Numbered from the stretch's first letter, positions 9,466-18,898 are shown. The stretch is DNA of 64,000 nt from Streptomyces sp. NBC_00154 (GCF_026342835.1 NZ_JAPEMI010000002.1:992001-1056000); one strand, 5' to 3'. Notes: a model not told the origin generated them from the sequence alone. Numbers and translations are program-made.

Positions 9466-10328
9466 GCCTCCTGTTCGGCGGACTGCAGGCGCTGACGTTG
9501 CGTGCTCAGACCTTCGATCTGCAGTTCCATGACGTCGCCGGGCCGAAGGTAGGGGAAGCGCCCGGACACTGCGACGCCCTCCGGCGTGCCGGTGTTGACC
9601 ACGTCGCCGGGCTCGAGCACCGTGACCTGGCTCAGCTGCCAGATCAGGTGGGCCACGCTGAAGACCATGTCCGCGGTGGACGAGTCCTGACGGGCTTCGC
9701 CGTTGACGCTGCTGCGCAGCCCAAGTGCCTGCGGGTCCGGGATCTCATCGGCCGTCACCAGCCAGGGCCCGAGCGGGTTGAACGTCTCGCAGCTCTTGCC
9801 CTTGGACCACTGCCCGCCGCTGGTCTCCAGCTGGAAGGCGCGCTCGGACACGTCGTTGGAGATGCAGTACCCGCCGATGTACGACAACGCGTCGGCCGGA
9901 GATTCCAGGTAGCGGGCCCGGCGGCCGATGACGACGGCGAGTTCGACCTCCCAGTCGGCCTTGGCCGAACCCCGCGGCAGCAGGACGTCGTCGTTCGGTC
10001 CCACCACCGTGTTCGGTGCCTTGTAGAACATCACCGGGTGCTCCGGCGGCTCGGCGCCGGTCTCAGCCGCGTGCGTCGCGTAGTTCATGCCGATACAGAG
10101 CACGACTCCCGGTCGGGCGATCGGCGGGCCGATCCGCAGGCCGGTCACATCCACTTCCGGCAAGGTGCCCGCGGCAAGAGCGGCCTGGACGCGTTCGACA
10201 CCGTCCGTGCGCCAGAACTCCTCGCCGATGTCGGAGACGACACCGGATATATCCAGGTACCGGGTTCCGTCCAGGACGACCGGGCGTTCCGCGCCGGGCG
10301 GCCCGACTCTGAGCAACTTCACTGACAT
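9462..10328 (-). CDS. Fumarylacetoacetate hydrolase (FAH)-family 2,4-diketo acid hydrolase
   Basis: 288 residues from ATG 10328 (MSVKLLRVGPPG). The FAH catalytic domain shows in LCIGMNYATHAAETG (~78-92), FYKAPNTVVGPND and the metal-binding KADWEVELAVVIG (~123-135), then NDVSERAFQ and VVNTGTPEGVA. In the diketo-hydrolase pathways for L-fucose and L-rhamnose a member of this family cleaves 2,4-diketo-3-deoxy-aldonate into pyruvate and L-lactate. The upstream SDR (10375) would supply that substrate. Function is inferred from context. Confidence 0.85.
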   Translation of the reverse strand: MSVKLLRVGPPGAERPVVLDGTRYLDISGVVSDIGEEFWRTDGVERVQAALAAGTLPEVDVTGLRIGPPIARPGVVLCIGMNYATHAAETGAEPPEHPVMFYKAPNTVVGPNDDVLLPRGSAKADWEVELAVVIGRRARYLESPADALSYIGGYCISNDVSERAFQLETSGGQWSKGKSCETFNPLGPWLVTADEIPDPQALGLRSSVNGEARQDSSTADMVFSVAHLIWQLSQVTVLEPGDVVNTGTPEGVAVSGRFPYLRPGDVMELQIEGLSTQRQRLQSAEQEA

Positions 10329-10374
10329 GCCTTTCTGTTCGGGTCCAGGGGGACATGGGCGGCTCGACGCGGAC

Positions 10375-11109
10375 TCAGCCGGCGACCAGTCCACCGTCGA
10401 TGACCAATTCGGTGCCGGTGATGAAAGCCGCGGCATCGGAGGCGAGATAGAGCGCGGCCTGGGCGATCTCCTCCGATGTGCCCAAACGCCCCATCGGCTG
10501 ACGGGCCACCAGGTGGGCGCGGGCCGCGACCGGATCCTCCGCCTGATCCAGCAACCGGCCGACCCACGGCGAGTCGACCGTTCCGGGACATATGCAGTTG
10601 CACCGCACCCCGGTTCCCGCGTACTGCATGGCGACCTGCTTCGTGAAGGCGACAACCGCACCCTTGCTCGCGCAGTACGAGGTCCGGTCCTTCAGCCCGA
10701 CCAGGCCCGCGACCGACGCGGTGTTCACGATCGCGCCGTGACCCTGAGCGAGCATGTGCGGAAGGACGTACTTGGCGCAGAGAAAGACACCGCGGGCGTT
10801 GACGGCGAACACCCGGTCCCACTCCTCAGCGGTGCACGACACCGGGTCGGTCGTCGAACCGGTGCCGGCATTGCTGCACAGGATGTCGATCCGGCCGGAC
10901 TCCTCGATCACCTGCCGGACGCCGGCGGCGATGGACTGCTCGTCGGTGACGTCCATGCTCAGCGCGACTGCGCCGGGCGGACAGCCGTCAGGGACCAGGT
11001 CCCCGGCGTAGACGCGGCCTCCCTCAGCGAGAAGCTGGCGCGCCATCTCGAAGCCGATTCCCGAGCCTGCGCCGGTGACCAGCGCGGTGCGTCCGTCGAA
11101 TCTGTTCAT
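10375..11109 (-). CDS. SDR-family dehydrogenase, probable 2-keto-3-deoxy-aldonate dehydrogenase
   Basis: 244 residues from ATG 11109. The Rossmann motif TGAGSGIG (12-19), NAG (80-82) and the catalytic triad Ser132, Tyr145, Lys149 (SYCASK) are present. The C-terminus ends GTELVIDGGLVAG as in classical SDRs. Next to an FAH hydrolase and dehydratases, the likely reaction is NAD-linked oxidation of 2-keto-3-deoxy-L-fuconate or an analogue to the 2,4-diketo acid. That assignment is contextual. Confidence 0.82.
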   Translation of the reverse strand: MNRFDGRTALVTGAGSGIGFEMARQLLAEGGRVYAGDLVPDGCPPGAVALSMDVTDEQSIAAGVRQVIEESGRIDILCSNAGTGSTTDPVSCTAEEWDRVFAVNARGVFLCAKYVLPHMLAQGHGAIVNTASVAGLVGLKDRTSYCASKGAVVAFTKQVAMQYAGTGVRCNCICPGTVDSPWVGRLLDQAEDPVAARAHLVARQPMGRLGTSEEIAQAALYLASDAAAFITGTELVIDGGLVAG

Positions 11110-11154
11110 CCGGGTTCCTCTTCGAGCGTGGGTGGGCGGTTGGGTCCGACTGCG

Positions 11155-11850
11155 TCATTCGGTGAAGTAGTCGGGGTGCTGCGCGAGCAGCTTCGGCGCC
11201 TGTTCCAGGACCCGGCGCGCGTGGGCGCGGACGGCGGCGCATCCGTCCGGGGTCCGGCCGTCGGCGAGCGCGTCGACGATCAGACGGTGCTCGTCGATCA
11301 GGTCCCGGGTCGTCGACGGATCGGGCAGGCTGAGCCGGCGGACCCGGTCGAGCTGCAGCTTCACCCGCTGCACGGCCTGCCAGGCGCCCGGGTGGCCGCC
11401 GATCCGGAAGATCTCGATGTGCAGCGCCTCGTCCAGGCGGAACCATTCGGCCAGGTCCCCGTCGGCGTGCGCTGCTTCCTGCTTCCCGAGAATCTCGCGC
11501 AGGACGGAGACGTCGCGGACGGGCAGAGCGCAGGCCTCCTCGAAGACGGCGACCTCCAACGTTTCCCGGACGAAGCGCGCCTCCTGGGCGTCCGACATCG
11601 CGATGCGGGCCACCCGGGTGCCGACCTGCGGAACGACCTGCACCAGGCCGGCGTCGACCAGCCGGGCGACGGCCTCGCGCACGGGAGTACGACTCACCTG
11701 CAACTGCTCGGCCAGATCGGTCTCCGACAGCGCCTCGCCGGGCAGCAGGCGCAAGTCGCGGATGGCCTCGGAAAGCTCGGTGAAGACGCGGTCCGATGTC
11801 CGTCCGGTACCGCGGAGCCGGTCCACCGGGGACAAACGAGGGGCGGGCAT
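11155..11850 (-). CDS. GntR-family (FCD subgroup) regulator
   Basis: 231 residues from ATG 11850 (MPAPRLSPVDRL) with AGGAGG upstream. The winged helix-turn-helix covers ~20-90 (LSETDLAEQLQVSRTPVREA) and is followed by an all-helical FCD effector domain with metal-type residues (DEALHIEIFRIGGHPGAW; DEHRLIVDALADG). It is the first gene of the leftward operon and divergent from the SDR at 12006. The spacer palindrome at 11937-11972 is its probable operator. The effector is probably a sugar acid. Confidence 0.88.
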   Translation of the reverse strand: MPAPRLSPVDRLRGTGRTSDRVFTELSEAIRDLRLLPGEALSETDLAEQLQVSRTPVREAVARLVDAGLVQVVPQVGTRVARIAMSDAQEARFVRETLEVAVFEEACALPVRDVSVLREILGKQEAAHADGDLAEWFRLDEALHIEIFRIGGHPGAWQAVQRVKLQLDRVRRLSLPDPSTTRDLIDEHRLIVDALADGRTPDGCAAVRAHARRVLEQAPKLLAQHPDYFTE

Positions 11851-11936
11851 CGGTTCCTCCTGATCGCTGGAACCGATCACGGCTCCGGTTCGAAGCGCCG
11901 TTCAGGCCGTGGTACGAGGCGTCGGCGTGAAGCATC

Positions 11937-11972
11937 GTTGCATGCTTGTGGACTTGTATGCAAGCATGCAAC
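11937..11972. promoter_or_regulatory. Palindromic operator, probable GntR/FCD site
   Basis: GTTGCATGCTT (11937-11947) and AAGCATGCAAC (11962-11972) are an exact 11-bp inverted repeat with 14 bp between the arms. TTGTATGCAA (11955-11963 region) inside it resembles the usual FCD-GntR core. It lies between the divergent gntR and SDR genes, so one regulator could control both operons. Confidence 0.6.
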
Positions 11973-12005
11973 GCATTGGAGCGAAGCAGAGGGGTTGGAC
12001 ACCAT

Positions 12006-12794
12006 ATGGCCGAGTTGGACGGCAAGGTGGCACTGGTCACCGGTGGGGCGAGCGGCATCGGCAAGGCCGCGGCGCGGCTGTTGGCCGAGCGCGGCGCCCG
12101 CGTCACGATCTGCGGTCTGGACCGGGCCGACACCGAGGAGGCCGCAGCGGACATCGGTCAGGGTGTGCGTGGGCAGGTTGCCGACGTGAGCGACGAAACG
12201 CAGGTCGAGGCGTTGCTCGCCGAGATCGTCGAGGGTGACGGGGGCCTCGACATCCTCGTGACCGCGGCCGGAATCCAGCGTTACGGCAGCGCAGTCGACA
12301 CCACCGGCGCCGACTGGGACGAGGTGCTGCGGGTGAACCTGAAGGGGACCTTCCTGCCGGTCAAGTACGCGCTGCCGCACCTGCGGACGTGCCGCGGCTC
12401 GGTGGTGATCGTGTCCTCGGTGCAGGCGTTCGTCACCCAGACGTCGGTGGCCGCCTACACGGCGAGCAAAGGCGCGCTCAACGCCTTCGCCCGCTCCGTC
12501 GCCATCGACGAGGCCCAGTACGGTGTCCGGGCCAACACCGTCTGCCCAGGATCGGTCGACACCCCCATGTTGCGCATGGCGGCCCGCAGGTTCTCCGACG
12601 GAAGCGGTGCCGGCGAGCAGGGCCTGGTCGACGCCTGGGGCCGCACGCATCCGCTCGGGCGGGTAGCCCGCGCCGAGGAGGTCGCCGAGGCGATCGCCTT
12701 CCTGGCCGGCGACCGCGCCGGCTTCATCACCGGCGTCAGTCTCCCCGTGGACGGCGGGCTGCTCGCCGCGGTCGCCGTGGCGCTGCCCGAATGA
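12006..12794 (+). CDS. SDR-family dehydrogenase
   Basis: 262 residues from ATG 12006 (MAELDGKVALVTGG). The NAD(P) motif TGGASGIG is at 12-19, and the active site has Ser137/138, Tyr151 and Lys155 (AAYTASKGALN). The C-terminus is FITGVSLPVDGGLLAA. It is first in a rightward set with an SMP-30 lactonase and aldose epimerase, fitting oxidation of an aldose to an aldonolactone or of a keto-deoxy acid. It is only distantly similar to the SDR at 10375. Confidence 0.82.
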   Translation: MAELDGKVALVTGGASGIGKAAARLLAERGARVTICGLDRADTEEAAADIGQGVRGQVADVSDETQVEALLAEIVEGDGGLDILVTAAGIQRYGSAVDTTGADWDEVLRVNLKGTFLPVKYALPHLRTCRGSVVIVSSVQAFVTQTSVAAYTASKGALNAFARSVAIDEAQYGVRANTVCPGSVDTPMLRMAARRFSDGSGAGEQGLVDAWGRTHPLGRVARAEEVAEAIAFLAGDRAGFITGVSLPVDGGLLAAVAVALPE

Positions 12795-12894
12795 GCGCCC
12801 TGAGCGGCGGGCGACCCGCCCGCATCCGGGTGACAGAATGCTGCCGAACCGGTGGCGATCTACTCGTCGGCGCTTCCATGGATTGGGGGTCGTC

Positions 12895-13761
12895 ATGACG
12901 GTGGCCCCGCAGATCTCGGTCGCCGTAGCAGCGACCGCCCGGGTCGGAGAAGGACCGGTGTGGGACGCCGCAGCGAACCGCCTGCACTGGGTCGACATCC
13001 TGCGCGGTGCGATTCACACCAGCGACCTGACGACCGGGGCTACGACGTCACTTGCGACGCCGACGCTGCTGGGTGCGGCTGTGCCCCGGCTTGGCGGCGG
13101 CCTCGTCGCCGCTACCGCCGAAGGGTTCGCGGAGGTCGGCTCGGACGGGACGTTCGACACGCGGTGCCCGATCCTGTCACCAGGCCTGCGCATGAACGAC
13201 GGGAAGTGCGATCCCCAGGGGCGGTTCTGGGCCGGGAGCACCGACATGGACTTCCGCCCCGGTGCGGGCGCCCTGCACGTCCTCGGTCCTGACTGGTCGA
13301 CGCGCACCGCGCTGGACGGGCTGACCCTGCCCAACGGTCTGGGCTGGAGTCCGGACGGCACGACCTTCTATCTCATCGACACCATTCCCGCCCAGGTCTG
13401 GGCGTTCGCCTTCGACGGCGCCACCGGAGCGCTGAGCGAGCGGCGGCTTCTACGCCAGTTCGAGGCCGGTGTCGGCCTGCCGGACGGCATGTGTGTGGAC
13501 GCGGATGGACGGCTGTGGATCGCCATGTGGGGTGGCGCGCGCGTGGTGTGTCTGTCACCTGACGGAAAGGCAGTTCGCAGCGTCGAGATGCCGGTCGCGC
13601 AACCGTCCTCCTGTGCCTTCGCCGGACCTCGGCTCGACCGGCTGGCGGTGACCTCCGCCCGGGAAGGTCTCGACCTGACAGCGCAAGCCCCCGACGGTTC
13701 GGTCTTCGTCGTGGACGGTCTGAGTGTCTGCGGCCTGCCAACCCGTCTGTTCGGAAGCTGA
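12895..13761 (+). CDS. SMP-30/gluconolactonase-family lactonase
   Basis: 288 residues from ATG 12895, chosen because GGGGGT lies just upstream. Metal ligands of the six-bladed propeller are visible: Glu19 (GEGPVWD), Asn101-Asp102 (RMNDGKCDPQGRFWAGS), Asn147 (LPNGLGWSPDG) and Asp197 (PDGMCVDADGRLW). Relatives open sugar lactones to aldonates. It follows an SDR and precedes an aldose epimerase, so it probably hydrolyses the lactone made by a sugar dehydrogenase. Confidence 0.88.
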   Translation: MTVAPQISVAVAATARVGEGPVWDAAANRLHWVDILRGAIHTSDLTTGATTSLATPTLLGAAVPRLGGGLVAATAEGFAEVGSDGTFDTRCPILSPGLRMNDGKCDPQGRFWAGSTDMDFRPGAGALHVLGPDWSTRTALDGLTLPNGLGWSPDGTTFYLIDTIPAQVWAFAFDGATGALSERRLLRQFEAGVGLPDGMCVDADGRLWIAMWGGARVVCLSPDGKAVRSVEMPVAQPSSCAFAGPRLDRLAVTSAREGLDLTAQAPDGSVFVVDGLSVCGLPTRLFGS

Positions 13762-13764
13762 GAG

Positions 13765-14733
13765 ATGACGATTCACGGCAAACCGGGTGCGGACACCGCG
13801 ATCACGCTGCGCAGCGCAGAAATCGACGTCGTCCTGCTCCCGGCCAAGGGCGCCGACATCTACTCGTTCATCGACCGGGCAAGCGGTATCGATGTGCTCT
13901 TCAAGGCCCCATGGGGCTGGCGCGATCCGCGCTCACTGCCGGCCCTGGCCGACAGTCAGGCCGACTGGCTTGCACGGTATGCGGGCGGCTGGCAGACCCT
14001 GTTCCCCAACGCTGGGCCTGAGCGCACCGTCGACGGAGTCCGCCGCGGATTCCACGGCGAGGCGGCGGTCGTGCCGTGGACGGTGCTGGAGCAGGACGCC
14101 GCCCGCGTCCGGCTGGCGGTGAACCTGACGACCGTTCCGGTCCGACTGGAGCGTACGGTGACCGTAACCGGCCCCGATCTGAACGTCGTGGACAGCGCGC
14201 AGAACCTGTCGGCCGACCCGGTCGAGTACATGTGGGTGCAGCACCCGGCGTTCGGCGCGCCGTTCATCGACGGGCGCTGCCGGATCGACACGTCGGCGCG
14301 CACCCTGATCACCGATGCCGAGGCACCGGGAACCGTCCTGCCCGCCGACGCCGTCCTCGGCTTCCCCGACGCCGGAGGCGGGACCGACCTTCGGGCGGTA
14401 CCGGCACCGACTGCTCCCCGCGAAATCTTCGCCGCACTCACCGATTTCACCGACGGCTGGTTCTCGATCACGAGTCCGTCCGCCGGCTTCGGTGTTCGGC
14501 TGGAATGGGACGTCGCCGTGTACCCGCATGCGTGGTTCTGGCAAGAATGCCATGCCAGCAAGGGATTTCCGTGGTTTCGCCGGGCATACGCGTTGGCCGT
14601 CGAGCCGGCCAACGCGCTGCCCGGAGCCGGGCCGGTCGGACGGTGGCGCCGCGGATCCGAGGCGACGCTGGCCGGTGGCGCGAGCGTCACCACTGGGCTG
14701 CGGCTGAGCCGCGTCCCGTTGGTGGCCTTCTGA
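13765..14733 (+). CDS. Aldose 1-epimerase (GalM-like)
   Basis: 322 residues from ATG 13765, three bases after the preceding stop. The beta-sandwich signature and catalytic residues include GFHGEA (His97), VQHPAFG (His160) and a late Glu in the AVEPANALPG segment. The family interconverts alpha and beta anomers of sugars, feeding the dehydrogenase with the correct form. It is the last gene of the rightward three-gene set and converges on the second gntR. Confidence 0.85.
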   Translation: MTIHGKPGADTAITLRSAEIDVVLLPAKGADIYSFIDRASGIDVLFKAPWGWRDPRSLPALADSQADWLARYAGGWQTLFPNAGPERTVDGVRRGFHGEAAVVPWTVLEQDAARVRLAVNLTTVPVRLERTVTVTGPDLNVVDSAQNLSADPVEYMWVQHPAFGAPFIDGRCRIDTSARTLITDAEAPGTVLPADAVLGFPDAGGGTDLRAVPAPTAPREIFAALTDFTDGWFSITSPSAGFGVRLEWDVAVYPHAWFWQECHASKGFPWFRRAYALAVEPANALPGAGPVGRWRRGSEATLAGGASVTTGLRLSRVPLVAF

Positions 14734-14746
14734 TAAGCCCGGGCGG

Positions 14747-15451
14747 CTACCGAAGCGCGGTCTTCATGCGGTCCAGCCCGCAGACGAGATGCTCGCGCAT
14801 CGCGGTCGAGGCCGCCTCCGGGTCGCCTGCGGCGATCGCGGCCATGATCGCCCGATGCTCCAGCCAGGCCTGCTCGCCCGCGCCGTGCAGGCCGTACACG
14901 GTGTAGCGGCGCATGTGCAGCAGGGTCTGGGCCAGGTTGTTGACGACGACGCCGTTGCCGGCCTGCCGCGCGATGCTGCAGTGGAAGTCGACGTCGCGCT
15001 GGGCAAGGTCATCATCGTCGGGGGCCGTGGTGATGAGTCGCGTGATCTCGTTGCCGTCGCAGAGTGATTCCAACTCGGCGACGGCAGCGGCGTGCTGGTG
15101 CCGAGCCGCGCGCGCGGCGGTAGGCGGCTCGATGAGCAGCCGGTAGTCGTAGAGCTCTGCGATCGTACGGGAGTCGAGCAGCTGGGAGGCGGTGAAGCCC
15201 CGGTAGGGCTCCTTGGCCACCAGGCCGTCGGCCTCCAGACGGGCCAGGGCCTGCCGGACCGGGGTGTTCGAAACGTGCAGCTCCCGGGCGAGTTTGTCGA
15301 GGTTGAGACGGGACCCCGGAGCGATGCGCTGCGACATGAGCCCCTCCCGGAGGATCTCGTAGACCTCGTCGGCCAGCACACTGCGCTGGGGGCGTGGCAG
15401 CGACGGCCGGCTCACGGGTTCCGGAACATCCGATCCCGACAAATCTGGCAT
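14747..15451 (-). CDS. GntR-family (FCD subgroup) regulator
   Basis: 234 residues from ATG 15451 (MPDLSGSDVPEPVSR). The winged helix-turn-helix is at ~25-90 (LNLDKLARELHVSNTPVRQA), then the FCD domain (DYRLLIEPPTAARAARH; DVDFHCSIARQAGN; EHRAIMAAIAAGDPEAA). It converges on the epimerase and diverges from the ABC transporter operon, which it probably regulates. It is not a close copy of the GntR at 11155. Confidence 0.88.
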   Translation of the reverse strand: MPDLSGSDVPEPVSRPSLPRPQRSVLADEVYEILREGLMSQRIAPGSRLNLDKLARELHVSNTPVRQALARLEADGLVAKEPYRGFTASQLLDSRTIAELYDYRLLIEPPTAARAARHQHAAAVAELESLCDGNEITRLITTAPDDDDLAQRDVDFHCSIARQAGNGVVVNNLAQTLLHMRRYTVYGLHGAGEQAWLEHRAIMAAIAAGDPEAASTAMREHLVCGLDRMKTALR

Positions 15452-15617
15452 ATCGGCTCCTCGGTAAGCATGATGGCCACCATTCCGGGCCGGATCATGT
15501 GCAGCGGATGGTGACCCTTGACTCTGGCGACGACGGATCGGACCGTAGCGGAATCATGCACGAAGTTTCCAGCAGCTTTCGAACAGGTGAACATCACCGC
15601 CCGCCTTGGAGGAGACC
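15452..15617 (+). promoter_or_regulatory. Intergenic control region of the ABC transporter operon
   Basis: ATGATGGCCACCAT at 15470-15483 is an imperfect palindrome and a candidate GntR operator. TTGACT at 15518-15523 could be a -35 for the rightward operon, though no good -10 follows at normal spacing. GGAGGAGA just before 15618 is a strong ribosome site for a TTG start. Confidence 0.4.
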
Positions 15618-16937
15618 TTGAGAATCCGACGTGCATCCGCCCGCCCCTGGAGAGCCGCAATACCCGCCCTCCTCGCCTGTGTCGCCCTGACCGCCACCGC
15701 GTGTGGCTCGTCGTCGGGCAAGGAGGCCGCGGTGAAGGACGATCCGAACGCCACCGTGCTGGTGTGGACCGACTCGACGCGCCAGCCCGCGTTCCAGGCA
15801 TTCCAGAAGGCCAACCCGAAGACGAAGGTGAAGATCAAGGTCGTTGACCCCGCGTCACTGCTGAGTAAGATCCAGCTCGCGAACCGGGTGGGCTCCGGTT
15901 GGCCGGACGTCATCTTCGACTCACTGCCCAGCGACGTCGCATCGCTGTCGAGCCCGCTGTTCAAGTACGCGCAGCCCCTGAACAGTCTGGTTCCGCGGGA
16001 CGTGCAGAACAACTTCGCCACCCACAACGCCGCGTGCACCATCGACGGGAAGTTGTACTGCCTGCAGAACGACCTGGCGCAGGACGTGCTCTGGTACAAC
16101 AAGCCGCTGATGGCCAAGTTCGGGTACCAGGTCCCAAAGACCTGGGATGAGTACCAGGCCCTCGGCGTGCGGGTCGCCAAGGAGCACCCCGGCTACATCA
16201 TCGGTGCGGCCGGCGCGAGCACGGTGTACTACGACTACCTCTGGAGCAGCGGTTGCCCGCTCCAGTCGGTCGTCAGCAGCACCCAGGTGACGATCAACAC
16301 GAAGGATCCGAAGTGCACACGGGTGGCGTCCCTGCTGGACCCGCTGCTGGCCAACGGATCTGTCTCCCGGCTCAGCCCGGTCGACCCGGCGACCTACAAG
16401 CTGGCGCAGTCCGGCAAGCTGCTGATGCAGCCCGCGGCGTCCTGGTTCGGCCAGTACGTCTTCAAGGCCAAGGCCAGCTACGGATTCCCGAACGGTGAGC
16501 TCGCCGCGGCGCCGATGCCGACCTGGGCCGGCGAGACCACGAACTTCTCCGGTGCCCAGGGCGGCGGGATCTACGTGGTGTCTTCCCACGCGAAAAACAA
16601 GACCGGCGCTGTCGCAGTCGCCCAGTGGGTGGCGACCAACAACACGTACCAGTCGACCGCGCCGACCTACCCGGCCTACATCCCCGCGGCTCAGGCTTGG
16701 CTGGCACAGTTGAAGGCCGATCCGTTCTACGCCAAGGACCCGTCCGCGGTGCTGCAGGCGGCCGCGGGCAAGATCAACCCGGCCGAAGGCCCGACGCGGT
16801 ACCCGATCGAGGGGCCGGTCAACTCGACGGTGGTGGCCGCGATCACGGGTGGCCAGTCGATCGCCTCCGCGTTCCCCGCACTCCAGACCCAGCTGTCCGG
16901 TCTGGCGCAGACCGCGGGCTACCAGGTCGCGCCCTAG
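15618..16937 (+). CDS. Sugar ABC transporter substrate-binding lipoprotein
   Basis: 439 residues from TTG 15618, preceded by GGAGGAGA at normal spacing; an in-frame TTG at 15606 overlaps that site and is less likely. The signal peptide has a lipobox LTATAC with Cys29. The mature part is a MalE-like extracellular solute-binding protein (VLVWTDSTRQPAFQAFQKAN; LWYNKPLMAKFGYQVPKTWD; WFGQYVF). It is anchored outside the membrane and hands sugar to the two permeases just downstream. No ATPase gene is present, so a shared MsiK-type ATPase is probable, as is usual for Streptomyces sugar importers. Confidence 0.9.
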   Translation: MRIRRASARPWRAAIPALLACVALTATACGSSSGKEAAVKDDPNATVLVWTDSTRQPAFQAFQKANPKTKVKIKVVDPASLLSKIQLANRVGSGWPDVIFDSLPSDVASLSSPLFKYAQPLNSLVPRDVQNNFATHNAACTIDGKLYCLQNDLAQDVLWYNKPLMAKFGYQVPKTWDEYQALGVRVAKEHPGYIIGAAGASTVYYDYLWSSGCPLQSVVSSTQVTINTKDPKCTRVASLLDPLLANGSVSRLSPVDPATYKLAQSGKLLMQPAASWFGQYVFKAKASYGFPNGELAAAPMPTWAGETTNFSGAQGGGIYVVSSHAKNKTGAVAVAQWVATNNTYQSTAPTYPAYIPAAQAWLAQLKADPFYAKDPSAVLQAAAGKINPAEGPTRYPIEGPVNSTVVAAITGGQSIASAFPALQTQLSGLAQTAGYQVAP

Positions 16938-17063
16938 GCCCTAGACCCACGATTCGCCGGGACGGGTGACAACCCCGACGACAGTTGACAACGCGCGGCG
17001 GTGGGAGCGGCACGGCCCGTCTCCCACCGTTCGCCCAAGCGGATTCAGACGGAGGGCAGTCAG

Positions 17064-17954
17064 ATGGTGCAAGTCAGGCGAGGCGCGGTACGGCGCACCG
17101 TGACCGGATGGTTCTTCGCCGCCCCGTACGCGGTTCTGCTCGCGGCCTTCGGACTCATTCCGACCGGATATGCGATCTACGAGTCGCTGCACACCGCGGC
17201 CCAGCCGTCGCAGCTGAGCTTCGGCAACTACTCGACGGTCTTCGAGGACTTCCGGTTCTGGCCGGCCGTCATCGACGTCGCGGTATTCATGGCCGTGTGG
17301 ATTCCTGTGATGGTCGTCGGGACCCTGCTGCTGGCGCTGCTCCTGCACGAGAAGACCGGTCGCCTGAGCAGCGGCCTACGACTCGTCTACTTCCTGCCCG
17401 GCGCGGTCACCGGATCGGCGGCGGTCATGCTGTGGTACTTCATGCTCAGCCCGGAGGTGAGCCCGTTCGCGCCCGCGCTGCACGCCTTGGGCTGGCATAC
17501 CAACAACGAGATGTTCACCCAGGGCCATCTGGCACTGATCTTCGCGCTCGTCGCGTTCGTCACCGGCGTCGGACAGTGGATCGTGATCATGTTCGGGGCC
17601 CTTCAGACGATCCCGCAGGAGATCCTGGAGGCCGCCCGCATGGACGGCGCGGGCGCGATTCGCTCCGCCGTGCAGATCAAGCTGCCGCTGGTAGGCAAGT
17701 ACGTCGTCTACATGGTCATCCTGTCGTTCGCCTTCGCCCTGCAGATCTTCGTAGAGCCGCAGCTGATCTACTCGATCACGCATGCGGGGTCGTCGTGGTG
17801 GTCGCTGAACCAGCTCGGCTACACCTTCGCCTTCGAACAGGGTGACTTCGGTCAGGCGGCCACCGTGTCGGTCGTGCTGCTGGTCCTGTCCTCCCTGGCC
17901 GCGTTGCTGCTCGTGTTCCGTACCAGCTTCTTCCAGACCGAGGTCGACGCATGA
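17064..17954 (+). CDS. Sugar ABC transporter permease (MalF-type)
   Basis: 296 residues from ATG 17064 with GGAGGG upstream. About six membrane segments are visible (GWFFAAPYAVLLAAFGLIPT; AVFMAVWIPVMVVGTLLLAL and others). The EAA loop for ATPase contact is ILEAARMDGAGAIRSAVQIK followed by LP. The stop overlaps the start of the second permease. Confidence 0.92.
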   Translation: MVQVRRGAVRRTVTGWFFAAPYAVLLAAFGLIPTGYAIYESLHTAAQPSQLSFGNYSTVFEDFRFWPAVIDVAVFMAVWIPVMVVGTLLLALLLHEKTGRLSSGLRLVYFLPGAVTGSAAVMLWYFMLSPEVSPFAPALHALGWHTNNEMFTQGHLALIFALVAFVTGVGQWIVIMFGALQTIPQEILEAARMDGAGAIRSAVQIKLPLVGKYVVYMVILSFAFALQIFVEPQLIYSITHAGSSWWSLNQLGYTFAFEQGDFGQAATVSVVLLVLSSLAALLLVFRTSFFQTEVDA

Positions 17955-18898
17955 CGATGACATCTTTCAAGGGGACAGCCCCCGTCCGGGATGCCCGTGG
18001 ACCAGCACCCGCCCGACGCCGACGGCAGACGGTCTCACCGTTGGCGGCACTGCGGCTCCTGATCCTGTTCGGCTTCGCGGCATTCTGTCTGATCCCGCTC
18101 GTATGGCTGGTTCTGGCGCCGACCAAGACCGACGATCAGCTGCTCAAGTCACCGATGTCGATCGGCTCCTTCAGTCGGATGGTGCTGGCCTGGAAGCACC
18201 TGGCTCGATACAACAACGGTGTCATGTACCACTGGATGCTCAATTCCGTGTACTACACGGTCATCCCGCTCGTCATCACCGTCACCGTGGCTCTGCTCGC
18301 CGCCTACGCACTGGCGACCATGCGCTTCCCCGGGCGGAAGCTGATCCTCACCATCACGCTGCTGGCGATGGTGCTTCCCGCCACAGCGGTCGTGCTGCCG
18401 CTGTTTCTGGAGATCAACGCCCTGCATCTGACCAACACCGCCGCGTCGGTGATCCTGCCATCGTCGTTCTTCCCGTTCGGCGTGTACCTCGCCTTCATCT
18501 TCTTCGCGACGTCGCTGCCGAAGGAACTGCTCGAGGCCGCGCGGATCGACGGCTGCTCCGAGCTGCGCATGTTCTTCCACGTGGCGCTGCCGCTCGCCAG
18601 ACCGCTGATCGCGCTCCTGTCCTTCTTCAGCTTCGTTGCGAACTGGAGCAACTTCTTCCTGCCCTACGTGATGCTGTCCGACGACACCAAGTACAACCTG
18701 CCGGTCGGCCTCGGCTCGCTCATCGCCAGCACGCCCGCGCTGCAGCCCGGCGCCGGCGGCGCTGTCACCTTCCTGCCGATCACCTACCCCGAGGCGGCCA
18801 TGGCAGGGCTCATCGTGGTGTTGCCGATCGCTGTGCTCTTCCTCTTCTTCCAGCGATTCCTGGTCCGCGGCATCCTCAGCGGCTCGACCAAGGGCTGA
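17951..18898 (+). CDS. Sugar ABC transporter permease (MalG-type)
   Basis: 315 residues from ATG 17951, overlapping the previous stop by ATGA. Six membrane segments and the EAA loop LLEAARIDGCSELRMFFHVA then LPLARP identify a MalG-like inner-membrane permease. It completes the importer with the lipoprotein and first permease. Confidence 0.92.
   Translation: MTMTSFKGTAPVRDARGPAPARRRRQTVSPLAALRLLILFGFAAFCLIPLVWLVLAPTKTDDQLLKSPMSIGSFSRMVLAWKHLARYNNGVMYHWMLNSVYYTVIPLVITVTVALLAAYALATMRFPGRKLILTITLLAMVLPATAVVLPLFLEINALHLTNTAASVILPSSFFPFGVYLAFIFFATSLPKELLEAARIDGCSELRMFFHVALPLARPLIALLSFFSFVANWSNFFLPYVMLSDDTKYNLPVGLGSLIASTPALQPGAGGAVTFLPITYPEAAMAGLIVVLPIAVLFLFFQRFLVRGILSGSTKG

Noticed and set aside
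10087..12189. 700-codon plus-strand frame over FAH, SDR and GntR genes
   Set aside because: Antisense to three solid genes; no recognisable domain.
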